Positions 1 through 8,387 of a stretch of 20,781 nt of DNA are shown one piece after another. The position numbers were made by a program, and so were the translations under genes. The notes beneath the pieces were generated by a model. It made no database searches. It was given only the letters and a program-made list of their open reading frames with translations, and was not told the origin of the DNA. The stretch is taken from contig MNCI01024020.1 of NCBI GenBank assembly GCA_015680685.1, positions 931,306 through 952,086 of the forward strand. Reading direction: 5' to 3'. This DNA is from Gnetum montanum (lineage: Eukaryota > Streptophyta > Gnetopsida > Gnetales > Gnetaceae). Numbering within the stretch: position 1 is the first letter of the stretch; each line of letters starts with the position of its first letter.

Positions 1-490
1 AAAAATTCCTATTATATAATAAAATCAAAAAAATATTATCTTCTACTCTAAAAATGTCAACAATACTTTGACATTTTCCTAGGCTTTTAGCTTCTAGTTT
101 ATGTAAAGAGCTCTTCCTTCTTTGGGTAAGTTGATTTTCTTCCTTATTTTATATGTTTTTTGAGTTGTCAATTTTACAAGTGTGGCTAGACTTTGTTACA
201 ATGCTACCATGCTTACATAGCCTGGAACCATTTGGCCAATGTGGAGTCTAGTGTTTGTGTAGTGAAGAAAGCTTATGGTTTTTGCTCATTCTACTATTTA
301 TGCCTTAAATACTAAAACACTAAAAAGCATTAAAAAATAAAAAATATCAATAATAAAAATATGTATTTAATTCTCATTTTCTTAAGCTATGATGACTCAT
401 CCTTGTCCAAGGAGATCATAACTATACGACATGGTGTTAGGTCATTGAGGTTACAAATAAGAGCCATTTTTATTATATTTCATGTATGCT

Positions 491-515
491 GTTACAACCA
501 TCCCCAAGAGGGATT
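491..515 (+). repeat. First unit of a short tandem repeat in the outer LTR
   Basis: A unit reading about 'ttacAcctatcc-caagagggatt' occurs twice in each outer LTR: here and at 7963-7988 in the 5' LTR, and at 18908-18933 and 18942-18967 in the 3' LTR. The inner element landed at the right edge of this first unit. Joining across the insertion restores the same two-unit arrangement seen in the 3' LTR. Confidence 0.75.
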
Positions 516-516
516 G
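512..516. repeat. Target-site duplication GATTG, left copy
   Basis: GATTG lies directly before the 5' LTR of the inner element, and the identical 5 bp follows its 3' LTR at 7949-7953. Five bases is the normal duplication size for Ty3/gypsy integrases. Collapsing the two copies gives a continuous alignment to the uninterrupted outer 3' LTR. Confidence 0.92.
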
Positions 517-564
517 CGATGGGACGCAATATCGGATATGCGATATCACGGTGCATCATCATAT

Positions 565-573
565 CTATAAATA
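565..573 (+). promoter_or_regulatory. TATA-like box of inner 5' LTR
   Basis: CTATAAATA lies about 48 bp after the LTR start and is conserved in the 3' LTR at 7073-7081. A transcription start would be expected roughly 30 bp downstream. The position implies a very short U3 in this family. The related solo LTR has 'ctataaac' at a similar place (9428-9435). Confidence 0.6.
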
Positions 574-740
574 AGAGGCGGCTCTCCCTTGTTTGATCAT
601 CCTAGGCTAGAAGTAGGGAAACTTTGGTAGATTGATCACTCCAGAGATAGAATATTTTCCATGTGCCCGTAGTAGGAGTCCTAAAAGTGAACAGATCTTT
701 ATTCGAGCAACATTGTACCTGAATGTAAGTTGTGTACGGC

Positions 741-746
741 AATAAA
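741..746 (+). promoter_or_regulatory. AATAAA polyadenylation-type signal of inner LTR
   Basis: AATAAA follows a conserved LTR block. The same signal occurs at the equivalent place in the 3' LTR (7249-7254) and in the solo LTR (9608-9613). Conservation in all three copies supports a role at the R/U5 boundary; that role is inferred. Confidence 0.5.
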
Positions 747-1441
747 GATGAGCTTCTTGGATAAACCTTGCAATGCATGGAATAGGATTTTATTACCTAT
801 TATTTGTTACATGTTATTTATTACCATGTAGTAGCATGGAATGAGTATGACTTAATTATGAACATTTAACAATGTGTACGGATAATCAAGGAACTGATGC
901 TCATCGTAATTAGATTCTCTCTCACCCTTATCTCCTAGTAACGTGGAATGAGTACGACTTGATTATGAGCATTTAAGGATGTGTATGGATAATGAAGAAA
1001 TGGATGCTCATCGCGCTTAGGCTAGTTAAGTGCCTCAGTATGACCACTTCGAGCACGTGCGTTACGCGTGGTGATCCCAGTAATGATTAGCGTTTGGTAG
1101 CCACAGTTGTATAGGTTCAGCGTTTGTATAGTAAGTGGGAACAAATGCTGACACTAGGTAATTTAGACTTAGTTCATTAGTTAGAATTAGTAGTTAGCTT
1201 CTCAACCCTTCCCCTGTTAGCATAGAAGACATAAAACATAAAAGATCATAAAATCCATATACCTTAGACTTGCTTAACCATACACTGTGACAACTACAAG
1301 TAAGTCTGGGAAGACAACGAATGATTAACCCTAAGTGTTCCATGGGGCGTGTAGGCATTTAGTCTATGGAGTTCAACCGAATCATGCATGCTACGCTCGT
1401 ATTCGTATGGTTGAGTGTAGGGGTATCTTGCCACTCATCAT

Positions 1442-1459
1442 TGGCACCGTTGCTAGGGA
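1442..1459 (+). other. Primer-binding site, tRNA-Asp type
   Basis: TGGCACCGTTGCTAGGGA starts two bases after the 5' LTR end. It matches the plant tRNA-Asp 3'-end complement used by Athila/Tat-type elements except for two differences, each explained by a CpG changing to CA or TA. It primes minus-strand DNA synthesis. Confidence 0.82.
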
Positions 1460-1580
1460 CTAAGTGTTTGTGTGCCAAATAGAACATAAAAGATATCACT
1501 CACATCGTTGGGAGCCTAAATGAACCTTCAGGTTAATTAACAAAAAAAATTTATAACGGTAAAATAGTACACCGATAACA

Positions 1581-4165
1581 ATGTCTTCTTCTCACAAAAG
1601 TAATTCACCACCTAGGACTAATACTAGAGCTAGTCGACAATATAAAATACATAACCAAAATCAGCCAAGTCCTAAACAATACCAAATAGTTTATACTCAT
1701 CCTGATGAGTATATTTCAAACTTTACCTTTATCCTCCATCAAGACGAACAGCTGTGATAGAGAGATCTACAAGGTAACATCATGTTACCCCCAAATCGAT
1801 CAGTCCCTAACATGCTCTTCCGTGCTTTGACATAGATTAACATGATAGAATTACTTGCTGAATACATTGCTGAAGACTTTAATATGAGGGATTATTGTCC
1901 CACAGATGCACAACGTATCAGGGACTCAAGGCAAGAGAGTAAACATACACTACTGAAGAGAAAATTTTTGTATGTCCTTAGCAAAATAGGAGACGAGGAA
2001 CCCCTTATAATGGGTTCTTTAGCAAATGATGTTCCCCCTCCTAACGATGGTGAGGAGGTAAAGCATCAAAACCTATGCTCAACAATACATAACACTAGTT
2101 CTGATCCCTGTGAATGTTAACTATTCATGGAAGGAACAACAACTCATGCTAAGGACAGGCACTTAGATCATCATAATGATCGGGGCAGAAGCAGCTGAAG
2201 AGAAGGTAAGGAACATCGTCATGGTGATGGTTCTCCTTCCTCTTCTCCTTCATCTCACCACTCACCCTCTCCTTCCACATCTGGGTGTAGCCACCATGAA
2301 CATAATGGTGAGGATAGGGGTAGGAAAGATGAGAGATCTCGATGAGAAAGTCGAGAGAGAGGACAAGAGCAAGGACGTAGGAAGAGTAGAAAACCACGAA
2401 GACATCACAGGCATCATGAAAGAGATGATCATGATGAGCCCCTACTTGCAACCTAAAGTATGATTGACATAACAGAGGCTGTTAGGATTCCAACAAGGCA
2501 CCAAAAGGACAGTCAAATCAAGCATTTAGACATGAATAATATTCCATGTTTTGAAGGGGGATACAACGTTGATCTGTAGCATCATTTACAGGCATTCCAC
2601 ATGCCTATGCTTTGTAGAATATAGAAAGTGAGTGGCAAAAACTTAAGTTGTTCCCAAGGACACTCACTAAAGAAGCAGAGAGTTGGTACCGGTCCTTAGA
2701 ATCGAAAACGATCAAGAGGTGGAGTATGATGGTAGAACTCTTCAACGATAAATATCAGACATACTCCAGAGTGTCCAACTTGCGTAAGCAAATCCAAGGC
2801 TAGAAACAAGGTACTTATGAACCCTTGGATGGTACCATGGCCCACTACTACACATTGTTACATTGTTGCCTGGGCCATGGCTATGCTCAGTGGGATCAAC
2901 TTCGCCACATCATGGATGGGCTAAGGCATGAAACGAGAAGAATCCTTGGGACTTATGCCCAAGGGAGACTATCACAACTTAGAGCCCAAGAAGTACATTG
3001 CTTGTTGGAACAAGTAGCAAACGAAGAAGGTAAGCTACACAAGAGGGAAAGTGTAGAAGAATACAACCGCGATCCCTCCCTTTGAAAGAAGGGAGTGAAA
3101 TTCTGTGACGAGGAGGATGAGTCACCACTCGAAGAGTTGGTGAATCAAAAAACCTTGCTAATCCAAAAATTAACAATCGAGGTATCGGCTAAGGTAGATT
3201 AGTTGTGGGATTCCTTAGACTCCAGACTTGAAAGTGTTTTGAAAATTATAGAAGAGTCTAAGGATGAACGAAGTAGTGACAAAGGTAAGGCAAAGCGGAG
3301 AAATTCAAGCCCTGCACATAATAAGGATAAGGGAAAAATTCCTATCTTCGATGAGGCTATGGACTCTGATACAGATGATGATGGTGGATGTGAGATCTGC
3401 CAATATGACCATCCTAAGGGATTTTGTCTAGTTATCTCACATCTACAGGAGTCTGGGGTGTATGCGCTAAATCCAAAACTCAACCAACGAAAAACACCCC
3501 GAAGGTTACCTTATCCACAAGGTAACCCAAGGTAGTTTCACAAACCACTAACGTACTATCCAAGTGGAACTCCACCATAGTCCATCAGATAGCATTAGCA
3601 GTCGAAATATCCATAGTCATGGGGGATGTTACCATCGACATAATAGTACCCTTACCAGTAGCCTGATCCTTATGGTTATTATGTGCAGCAGCCAATTTCT
3701 CTAGGTGACTCTATTGATCACACGACTCCCCAACCTCACTACCAAGTTCGGGAGTACTTCAGGAGGACTCCTTCTCCTTCGAGAGGCATCTCACATTCAT
3801 CCCATCCTCTAACTCTATTCACATCTCTTCCACCTGTAGTTCCCATACAACCTGCTCCAACAATGCAAGGGGAACTCCCTACTCAACCGCAATAACGTAA
3901 TGCTGCAACAGCTGTAAATATTCAACCTGGTGTTGGTTCTAACAACTGTACAAAGAAAAGGCCTTTCTTCAGAACCAGAAGCCCAGACAAACTCTCACAA
4001 CAACAAACGGTTGAGCTGATGTACATGCCTCCACCACCTAACACTTTGGAGCACCCTTCAGTCCAAAAAAACTATATGCATACAGTTATGTTGATGCATA
4101 CCATAATCGACTGGATCAAGGTAGGCCACCTTCCAAGAAACTATCTAACCCTGGGAGCCCCTTAA
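1581..4165 (+). pseudogene. gag: gag of inner element, decayed
   Basis: Encodes the capsid/nucleocapsid precursor. The ATG at 1581, 140 bp after the 5' LTR, is chosen because the outer element has a matching Ser/Pro/Arg-rich start at 8388 (both share '.SPPRT.'). The first frame runs from 1581 to about 2610 with stops at 1755, 1758, 1833, 2118 and several later. It includes a linker very rich in Ser, His, Arg and acidic residues (about 2130-2450). The frame then shifts; from about 2620 to 4165 one frame carries the Retrotrans_gag-like capsid core (EWQKLKLFPRTLTKEAESWY at 2630-2689), a charged region, an acidic run and a knuckle-like CX2CX3HX4C at about 3391-3429, then a Pro/Gln-rich tail. Visible stops are TGA, TAG or TAA in places explained by C-to-T or G-to-A. 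The homologous outer gag supports the reading. Confidence 0.85.
2130..2450 (+). other. Ser/His/Arg-rich charged linker inside inner gag
   Basis: Read in the same frame as the 1581 ATG, this part has Ser/Pro repeats, then mixed Arg/Glu/Asp, then runs such as RRKSRKPRRHHRHHERDDHD near its end. It looks like an RS-like, nucleic-acid-binding disordered linker. The outer element's matching stretch (about 8640-8990) is not obviously as basic. Open frames on either strand here are by-products of the biased composition. Confidence 0.6.
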
Positions 4166-4170
4166 TCTAT

Positions 4171-4716
4171 TTTCAAATCACTAGGAATGCACCACATCAG
4201 GCTCTTTTTGACTCAGGTTTTGGAGTCAATTTAATATCACGAGAAATGTATCAAGCCTGGAACTTGCCCCAACTTAAGAAGAGCAACATCCAACTATAGC
4301 TGGTTGATCAGTCCATCACCATTCCCTTAGGATTGATGGAGGACATCATCACCACTATGTGTGGGTGGTCATACCCAGCCGATTTCCTAGTGATTGAAGT
4401 TAACAATGAAGGGGGCTTCCCAATTATAATAGGAAGGACATGGCTAAGTACAGTAGATGCATACCTAAAGATCTGTGATCTTTCCTTGTAGATATCTAAG
4501 ATAAACATTTATGGAAAGATGAAGAAGAAGAAAGTTCCATGCATCACATACAGTGACACAGAGGGTGATAACATGGAAGAATGCTCAGCATTGCTTCCAT
4601 GTGATTGGTATGCCCAAGAAATACAAATTCAAAGATGCCTGTATGTAGCAACCACACCAATAGTAGACACCCCATGGTTGATAGATACTAGAAAGAGAAA
4701 ACCAATATGCACGAAA
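4171..4716 (+). pseudogene. PR: Retroviral-type aspartic protease of inner element, decayed
   Basis: Would cut the Gag precursor. The active-site region reads ALFDSGFGVNLISREMY, with the catalytic Asp-Ser-Gly at 4210-4218. The distal conserved stretch reads FPIIIGRTWLSTVDAYL at about 4411-4461, the plant gypsy form of the ILGR flap/helix motif. Stops occur at about 4297 (TAG) and 4489 (TAG). The frame then runs open to 4716 with no known domain, and a further frame continues to about 4909. It lies in a different frame from the gag end (stop at 4163-4165), so a shift or fusion point lies between about 4060 and 4171. The outer element has the same protease at about 11611-11930. After this point the expected RT is absent. 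Confidence 0.8.
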
Positions 4717-4873
4717 TGAACTGAGGAAACTCATGCTAACAACGAAAGCATAGATACATTGGAATATGAGCGTCGCCAACTTCCACCCCTCAACCTAAAA
4801 ACATCAATGAGAAGAAGTTGGGAACTTTTACGAAATTCAAATAGACGTTCATTATTTCATATCTCTCCCTTTC

Positions 4874-4889
4874 CATTTAGTCATGGGGG
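4874..4889 (+). repeat. Internal copy of the polypurine-tract motif (copy 1)
   Basis: CATTTAGTCATGGGGG is the same as the functional tract preceding the 3' LTR (6954-6969). It lies about 160 bp after the protease-linked frame ends. Confidence 0.7.
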
Positions 4890-4927
4890 AGATGGCTACC
4901 TATGCTAACCATTGGAGGCCCTCAGTT

Positions 4928-5153
4928 CTTTTTAGTTTTTATTTTACATGTTTTTGTTTAACACATTTTTGTTTTACATGTTTTTTTACAAGTTTTTGTT
5001 TTACACATTTTTGTTTTACAAGTTTTTTTTCACATTTTTGTTTTCCACATTTTTTTTTACACATTTTTGTTTTACACGTTTTTGTTTTACACATTTTTGT
5101 CTTACACATTTTTATTTTACAAATTTCTTTAACTTTTCTTTTTTTTTTTTTTT
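4928..5153 (+). repeat. T-rich imperfect tandem array, ending in a T15 run
   Basis: About a dozen units of roughly 14-16 bp on the pattern TTTTTGTTTTACACA, varying as acatg, acaag, acacat and ccacat. The array ends with T15 at 5139-5153. The long Phe/Cys/His-rich open frames here are simply this repeat translated. It probably arose by slippage. Confidence 0.85.
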
Positions 5154-5178
5154 ACAACATCATTATACTTTTCCATTT

Positions 5179-5196
5179 TGTGTGTGTGTGTGTGTG
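5179..5196. repeat. (TG)9 microsatellite
   Basis: Nine uninterrupted TG dinucleotides, about 25 bp after the T15 run. Confidence 0.9.
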
Positions 5197-6390
5197 CATG
5201 TGATCCACCATGTAAGTTCGTCACCTAATAAGTGTTCTTCATGATGGTATGAACTGTTTTTCATTGATTGCTAATGTTTGGTTTTTACCTTTAAGTTACG
5301 ATGTTGACACTAAGGTATGTCTCTTTTGATATGTTAGGCAATGAGACCACTTCACCCATCCATCCACCAAAGTCTATGGTTTCTCTTGGCTTGGAAATGT
5401 ACAATCCCCTTCCTAATAAGAACTTTAACGAATTGGTGACTGGGTACTTCTCAAACTAAGGAAGGACTTAAGGTTTGAAAAGGGTGTGACTTCAAGGGAA
5501 CTTGATGCATTTGTGTTGGCCATTCTCTTGCGTGTTTGGATGTTTTCTTCTTGAGTTTTCTTGCCATTCTGATGTTACCCAATTATCGGAAGCTAAGACA
5601 ATAAAAATAATAAGTCTTTGCATGGTGTGGTTCTCATGCATAAAAACACAAAACACAAAAAGAATAAAAAAGAAAAAGAAGAAAAGAACAAAGAAAGTGA
5701 GAATTCAAAGCACACCCCTTAGATGAAATAAACTTGGGCTACAAGCATTAGTTATGGAACCAAAAGTGTTCCCTCTAACTAAGGCCCTTCTCTCTTCCCA
5801 TTCTCTCCTTTGTTTCATCGGAATGGTGGTGGCTCTTTGGAGATGCATTCTTGTTATTCAAGATGATGGTTTGGCCAAGTGCGTTGATGCGAAGTCACTG
5901 GATGTGGTTAGTTTGAGGCCGAAGTTGGAATGAGATTTTCCAAGTCACATTAATCATGAAACACACAAGGGGCTTTACACCACCTTATCCTTGGGATTCC
6001 ATTGCATTCTCTTCTCTCCACTCTTCTCTCCATTATTCACCTCATTGCCGATTGTATCATTAATGTATATTTTGGTAGATACATTGTTTTCTTTTTGGTA
6101 AATTCTTACGGTTAAGACTTTAACTCTTGTTCCAAAGGACATTCCCAGATCCTATGGACTCTTTGAATGTGGGTTTGTCAACGCATTACGAGCATGAGCT
6201 TACTTTGGGAAGGACCCACTAACATTCCTATTTGGTGCGCCAGTTAAATTCTTTCCCTTAACATTTTTCAATCCATTTTGTTTTTTTCATTTCCATCTTG
6301 ACATCTATTTTATCAATGTCCTAGTTGTCTCTTTTTCTCCATCTTCTTATTCTTATTCTTTCTCCAGTCTCTTGCTACCAGAGATTCGCG

Positions 6391-6406
6391 ATTAGTCATG
6401 GGGGTA
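6391..6406 (+). repeat. Internal copy of the polypurine-tract motif (copy 2)
   Basis: ATTAGTCATGGGGGTA matches the 3' polypurine tract, including the terminal GTA that in the true tract abuts the LTR. Here it is followed by CGGGGCCC instead of an LTR start. Confidence 0.7.
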
Positions 6407-6732
6407 CGGGGCCCAATTTTTTTGATTTTCTCCTAACCCCTACACCTTCGGTAGTCATCATTTATATATCTCCAAATCTGTAATTAGTCATACCGCAACC
6501 CAGCCAATGGACTTACACTCAAGAAAAGTATTACCCACATTGAAATTCATTTACCCTTGCTAATATAATACTATGTTGTGTGTGCAGATGGCGATCATGC
6601 AATAACAGACTAGATCTGGAAGGAGCACTTGGAATGGAGCCATGATGAATGTAGCTATGCAAGGAGTAAGATCGATGATGCACTTACGGATGGACAAAGA
6701 AAGGTGCAATATAGGCATTGGCAGCAACAAGA

Positions 6733-6777
6733 CTTCTTCTCTCTTCTTCTCTCCTCTTCTCTCTCCTCTTTTCTTTT
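6733..6777. repeat. CT-rich low-complexity tract
   Basis: Runs of CTTCT, CTCT and CCTCTT with no longer regular unit. On the minus strand it is a purine tract that gives a short Glu/Arg/Lys-rich open frame, which I do not accept as a gene. Confidence 0.85.
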
Positions 6778-6953
6778 AGTTGCCAACTAAGGCCTGATGT
6801 CAATGTAATAAGGTATTCACCCTTGTTGTCATGAACACCAGTTTGTTGAGTCCTGTAATGATGATCCATTCACATGTCATCCCATTAGATCCATTTGAGT
6901 CAATAATCCCATACCTTCCCAATATTATTGTAATGAACTTGAGGACAAGCTTT

Positions 6954-6971
6954 CATTTAGTCATGGGGGTA
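6954..6971 (+). other. Polypurine tract of inner element
   Basis: CATTTAGTCATGGGGGTA lies immediately before the 3' LTR start TGATGGG at 6972. It is the primer site for plus-strand DNA synthesis, left by RNase H. Confidence 0.8.
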
Positions 6972-7948
6972 TGATGGGATGAAATATCGCATCCCTCGCA
7001 CGATATTGCGACAGTCGTGATATCGCATCCCTCGCGATATTGTGTACGTGATATCTCGGTGCACTGTCATATCTATAAATAAGAGGTGGCTCTTCCTTAT
7101 TTGATCATCCTAGGCTAGAAGTAGGGAAACTCTGGTAGATTTATCACTCCAGAGATAGAATATTTTCCATGTGCCCGCAGTAGGAGTCCTAAAAGTGAAC
7201 AGATCTTTATTCGAGCAACATTGTACCTGAATGCAAGTTATGTATGACAATAAATACAAGCTTCTTGGATAAACCTTGTAGTGCATGGAATAGGATTTTA
7301 TTACCTGTTATTTATTATATGTTATTTATTACCTTGTAGTAGCGCAGAATGAGTACGACTTGATTACAAGCATTTAACGATGTGTATGGATAATCAAGGA
7401 ACGGATGCTCATCGCGATTAGATTCTCTCTCACCCTTATCTCCTACTAACATGGAATGAGTATGACTTGATTACGAGCATTTAAAGATGTGTACGGATAA
7501 TCAAGGAATGGATGCTCATTGTGCTTAGGCTAGTTAAGTGCCTCAGTACAACCACTTCAAGCACGTGCGTTATGCGTGGTGATCCCAGTAATGATTAGCG
7601 TTTGGTATCCATAGTTGTATAGGTTTAGGGTGTGTACGGTAAGTGGGAACGGATGCTAATGCTAGGTAATTTAGACTTAGTTCATTAGTTAGAATTAGTA
7701 GTTAGCTTCTCAACCCTTCCCTCATTAGCATAGAAGACATAAAACATAAAAGACCATAAAAATCATATACCTGAGACTTGCTTAACCATACATCGTGACA
7801 ACTACAAGTAAGTCTAGGAAGACAACAAATAATTAACCCTAAGTGTTCCATGGGGCGTGTAGGCATTTAGTCTACAGAGTTCGACTAGATCGTGTGTGCT
7901 ATGCTTGTGTTCGTATGGTTGAGTGTAGGGGTATCTAACCACTCATCA
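6972..7948 (+). repeat. Inner element 3' LTR
   Basis: Starts TGATGGG and ends CTCATCA, giving the short inverted termini TGATG/CATCA. It aligns throughout with 517-1440 and is followed by the GATTG duplication. It has an extra U3 block (6984-7050) not present as two copies in the 5' LTR. The TATA-like box is at 7073-7081 and AATAAA at 7249-7254. Confidence 0.94.
6984..7050 (+). repeat. Tandem duplication in U3 of inner 3' LTR
   Basis: Two adjacent copies (6984-7019 and 7020-7050) both begin ATATCGCATCCCTCGC and continue GATATTG. The 5' LTR keeps only a shortened single version around 529-548. The block is unusually rich in CpG and in the palindrome-like CGATAT/ATATCG for this AT-rich window. 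Confidence 0.75.
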
Positions 7949-7953
7949 GATTG
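7949..7953. repeat. Target-site duplication GATTG, right copy
   Basis: Identical to 512-516 and directly follows the CATCA end of the 3' LTR. Confidence 0.92.
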
Positions 7954-8263
7954 TAACACAAGCATTACACCTATCCCAAAGAGGGATTCCAATGCATGTT
8001 TGTTTATTATTATTTATTTATTATAATTCTAAAATCCATAAAAATCATAAATATAATATTATAAATATTTTTCTTTATCTCTCAGGTGACAACATGAGTT
8101 TTATGTGTATCATATGCATTATATCTTTTATATTTCTTGAATGCAAGAACATACATGAGTGTTCTTCACAATCTATTAAATGTAGTCTTTGAACCTTACA
8201 ATTACATTGTATTGTGACTTATATGATATATTCTATTGGTCTGAAATTGGTGGGACCCCTATC
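7954..8263 (+). repeat. Outer element 5' LTR, right part
   Basis: Continues the LTR interrupted at 516. It aligns with about 18934-19243: shared stretches include 'agcatta', 'agagggatt', 'tttctttatctct', 'atatcttttatatttcttgaatg' and 'acatacatgagt'. It ends around ACCCCTATC at 8263, matching TCCTTATCA at the end of the 3' LTR. The second tandem-repeat unit of the LTR is at 7963-7988. Confidence 0.9.
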
Positions 8264-8280
8264 GGTATCATTTCTAGGGA
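8262..8280 (+). other. Decayed primer-binding site of outer element, tRNA-Asp-like
   Basis: TCGGTATCATTTCTAGGGA abuts the LTR end. It fits the same tRNA-Asp complement as the inner PBS if each of its three CpG sites has become TA or CA, plus a few other changes. Position and the conserved GGGA tail support the call; similarity alone would be weak. Confidence 0.6.
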
Positions 8281-8387
8281 ATGCCATGGTGAATTACTTG
8301 GAAATACTTATACATTCTTGGTTTAATGTTTATTTAAATATAAGGTATATTTCTTAGAATTTTGTGAAAGTTTCAAATATAAATAAG
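8281..8387 (+). other. Untranslated leader of outer element
   Basis: About 100 bp between the PBS and the likely gag ATG at 8388. No feature is seen in it. Confidence 0.5.

Larger units (their letters stand above)
1..516 (+). repeat. Outer element 5' LTR, left part
   Basis: Homologous to about 18422-18933 of the 3' LTR. Shared stretches include the blocks around 'aagagctctt', 'gggtaagttgatt', 'ttttgagttgtca', 'catgcttacatag', 'aggagatcataactat' and 'aagagggattg'. The alignment starts at window base 1, so the true LTR start lies about 30 bp upstream of the window. The segment is cut at 516/517 by the inner element, and its last five bases (GATTG) are the left copy of the target duplication. 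It continues at 7954. No coding capacity is seen. Confidence 0.9.
517..1440 (+). repeat. Inner element 5' LTR
   Basis: Starts CGATGGG, where the 3' LTR has TGATGGG (a first-base change of the expected TG), and ends ACTCATCA, so the intact termini are TGATG...CATCA. It is 924 bp against 977 bp for the 3' LTR; most of the difference is a missing U3 block just after the start. It contains a TATA-like box at 565-573 and an AATAAA at 741-746. Two internal segments resemble each other (around 835-905 and 940-1015: 'ggaatgagta.gacttgattatga', 'gtgta.ggataat.aag'), so the U5 side has an internal duplication of about 100 bp, also present in the 3' LTR. Confidence 0.93.
4720..6953 (+). other. Non-coding 3' region of inner element, in place of pol
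   Basis: About 2.2 kb with no RT, RNase H or integrase motif in any frame. It contains a polypurine-tract copy at 4874-4889, a T-rich tandem array, a T15 run, a (TG)9 run, an A/G-rich tract around 5640-5700, a second polypurine-tract copy at 6391-6406 and a CT-rich tract at 6733-6777. A short open stretch starts at ATG 5331 but meets TAA stops at 5457 and 5469. I see no supported gene. The order (end of coding, G-run motif, T-rich, small frame, A-rich) is loosely parallel to 15177-16020 of the outer element. Confidence 0.7.
517..7948 (+). mobile_element. Inner non-autonomous gag-PR LTR retrotransposon (TR-GAG-like), complete structure
   Basis: A structurally complete 7.4-kb element: 5' LTR 517-1440, tRNA-Asp-type PBS at 1442-1459, gag from 1581, protease to 4716, a long non-coding region, polypurine tract 6954-6971, 3' LTR 6972-7948, and flanking GATTG duplications. 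No RT, RNase H or integrase motif is found in any frame between the protease and the 3' LTR, so it depended on polymerase from relatives. This resembles the plant elements described as TR-GAGs, here with a protease as well. Over about 200 bp compared by eye the LTRs differ by roughly 5-7%, mostly transitions, so it is far younger than its host element. It is no longer functional: gag has several stops and two apparent frame changes. Confidence 0.9.

Noticed and set aside
2149-2463. Open frames of about 95-100 codons on both strands
   Set aside because: They are other-frame readings of the Ser/His/Arg-rich gag linker; the gag frame itself runs through here from 1581.
4883-5244. Phe/Cys/His-rich open frames that look membrane-like
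   Set aside because: They are translations of the T-rich tandem array and T15 run, with no start context or homology.
5502-5726. Open frame ending in a Lys/Arg run
   Set aside because: The basic end is the A/G-rich tract; two TAA stops lie upstream in the same frame and no conserved motif is seen.
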